DNA of 46,745 nucleotides, taken from the NCBI RefSeq assembly GCF_029263155.1, contig NZ_JAJCYB010000087.1:1-46745 (forward strand), in the 5' to 3' direction. This document shows, piece by piece, positions 46,125 through 46,745 of this stretch (its first letter is position 1; every line of letters starts with the position of its first letter). The translations under genes were made by a program, and so were the position numbers. Below the pieces are notes generated by a model. It worked only from the letters and a program-made list of their open reading frames with translations, did no database searches and was not told the DNA's origin. The DNA comes from Pseudonocardia sp. (GTDB lineage Bacteria > Actinomycetota > Actinomycetes > Mycobacteriales > Pseudonocardiaceae).

Positions 46125-46619
46125 TCAGCGCAGCGTCAGGAGCTGTTCGTGGAAGCCACCGATCTGCCGGGCGCGGTCGACGAGGTGCAGTTCCAGGATC
46201 CAGTGGCACAGCCGACCGGCGCGATCGGTGCGCCGCATCGGGTGCGGGTTGCCGGGCGCGATGTAGCTGTCGATCCTGTCGCCGTCGACGAACTCGTGCG
46301 GGAACTCGCCGACGAGGTGCCCGGCGTGGACGTTCCCGAACTCCCAGCCCGCACCCGTGGCCAGCGCGGCGACATGGGCGTAGAGCTCGGAGCCGGTGAT
46401 GGTCGGGTGGGCCTCGAAGTGGGCGCGCCCCGCGGCCCACAGCCGCGGCAGGTCGTCGCGCAGCGCGAGCTTGACCGGGTCCTGCCCGAGGACGAATGTG
46501 CGGCCGAAGTCGGCCTCCCACTCGGCGAAGATCGGTCCGAAATCCAGGAAGACGATGTCGTCCTCGCCGATCACGCGGTCCGGTGGGTTCTCCCGGTAGG
46601 GCAGCCAGGGGGTCGGCAA
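46125..46619 (-). pseudogene. M24 (Xaa-Pro aminopeptidase-like) peptidase, 5'-truncated by an IS
   Basis: The C-terminal 160 residues of an M24 protein remain: YRENPPDRVIGEDDIVFLDFGPIF with the metal-ligand Asp, HAGHLVGEFPHE with the His ligand, and HWILELHLVD with a Glu ligand. The family is about 230 aa or more. The N-terminal part, with the first half of the pita-bread fold, is missing, and transposase sequence starts at 46622. Inactive. Confidence 0.8.
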
Positions 46620-46621
46620 AG

Positions 46622-46745
46622 TCAGTTGATCATGAGTAGTCGGAGTGGGCGGAGGGCGTTGCGGCCGTGATGTCGTAGCGCTTTCGCGATGTTGGTGGCT
46701 CCGGCGAGGCGGTGCAGGCTGATGGCCAGGTTCCGCAGTGTGGCC
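46622..46745 (-). mobile_element. Insertion sequence end: C-terminus of a DDE transposase, cut by the window edge
   Basis: The last 40 codons are visible: ATLRNLAISLHRLAGATNIA, then KALRHHGRN and RPLRLLMIN with the stop at 46622. This tail (RN-A-LHRLAG-TNIA-ALRHH...RPL-LL) is typical of ISAs1-like DDE transposases; IS1380/IS4-type relatives are the alternative. The IS end lies between about 46605 and 46622, where it interrupts the M24 gene. Confidence 0.7.

Overview
The window has very high G+C content (above 70% by eye), many GTG starts, chains of 1-8 bp start/stop overlaps, and many genes whose start codon lies 6-7 nt after a -10 hexamer (leaderless transcription). This fits an actinomycete. 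Gene content suggests Pseudonocardiales, but that assignment is an inference.

Layout. (1) 342-4753: a ClpC-type unfoldase translationally coupled to a SpoIIE/RsbU-like phosphatase, convergent with a small DUF6328 membrane protein. (2) 4872-13239, minus strand: a five-gene unit headed by a Pls/PosA-family NRPS (A-T-terminal membrane domain), followed by an amidinotransferase/DDAH-fold protein, a BPL_N-domain protein, a multi-TM HGSNAT/DUF418-like protein and an M1 metallopeptidase lipoprotein. Four of the five genes are overlap-coupled. The adenylation pocket looks suited to a basic amino acid. (3) 13650-18518: glucose-6-phosphate dehydrogenase, an MNT nucleotidyltransferase with a wrecked HEPN partner, an HtrA-like protease, a DUF808 membrane protein and a DinB-fold protein.

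(4) 18625-37088 is the most interesting part. A histidine kinase/OmpR-type regulator pair is followed by two small membrane-anchored proteins with extreme acidic tails, a DTGA-protease/7TM fusion, a RimK-related ATP-grasp ligase, UDP-glucose dehydrogenase, and a long exopolysaccharide operon: priming transferase, Wzz/BY-kinase, two GT4 transferases, flippase, polymerase, TupA-like ATP-grasp ligase and GH71-like hydrolase. It ends with a small divergent membrane protein and a protease/TM paralogue that has lost its catalytic Asp. Six promoters here share the same architecture: hexamers related to TTCATC, ATGA-type in the first position, at 11-bp steps, then a -10 hexamer, then 6-7 nt to a leaderless start codon. 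A weaker seventh copy precedes the kinase gene. This defines a local regulon, presumably activated by the encoded response regulator. I propose that it couples synthesis of a uronic-acid polysaccharide to peptide ligation or modification of acidic surface proteins.

(5) 37188-46745: a decaying and mobile-flavoured end. It has a broken VOC gene, a SulP transporter, a frameshifted HelD-type helicase, a MerR regulator, an MFS transporter, another ATP-grasp enzyme, an SRPBCC remnant, a 45-nt tRNA-Val(GAC) 3' fragment (probable att site), a HigBA-like toxin-antitoxin pair, and an M24 peptidase gene cut by an insertion sequence that runs off the window.
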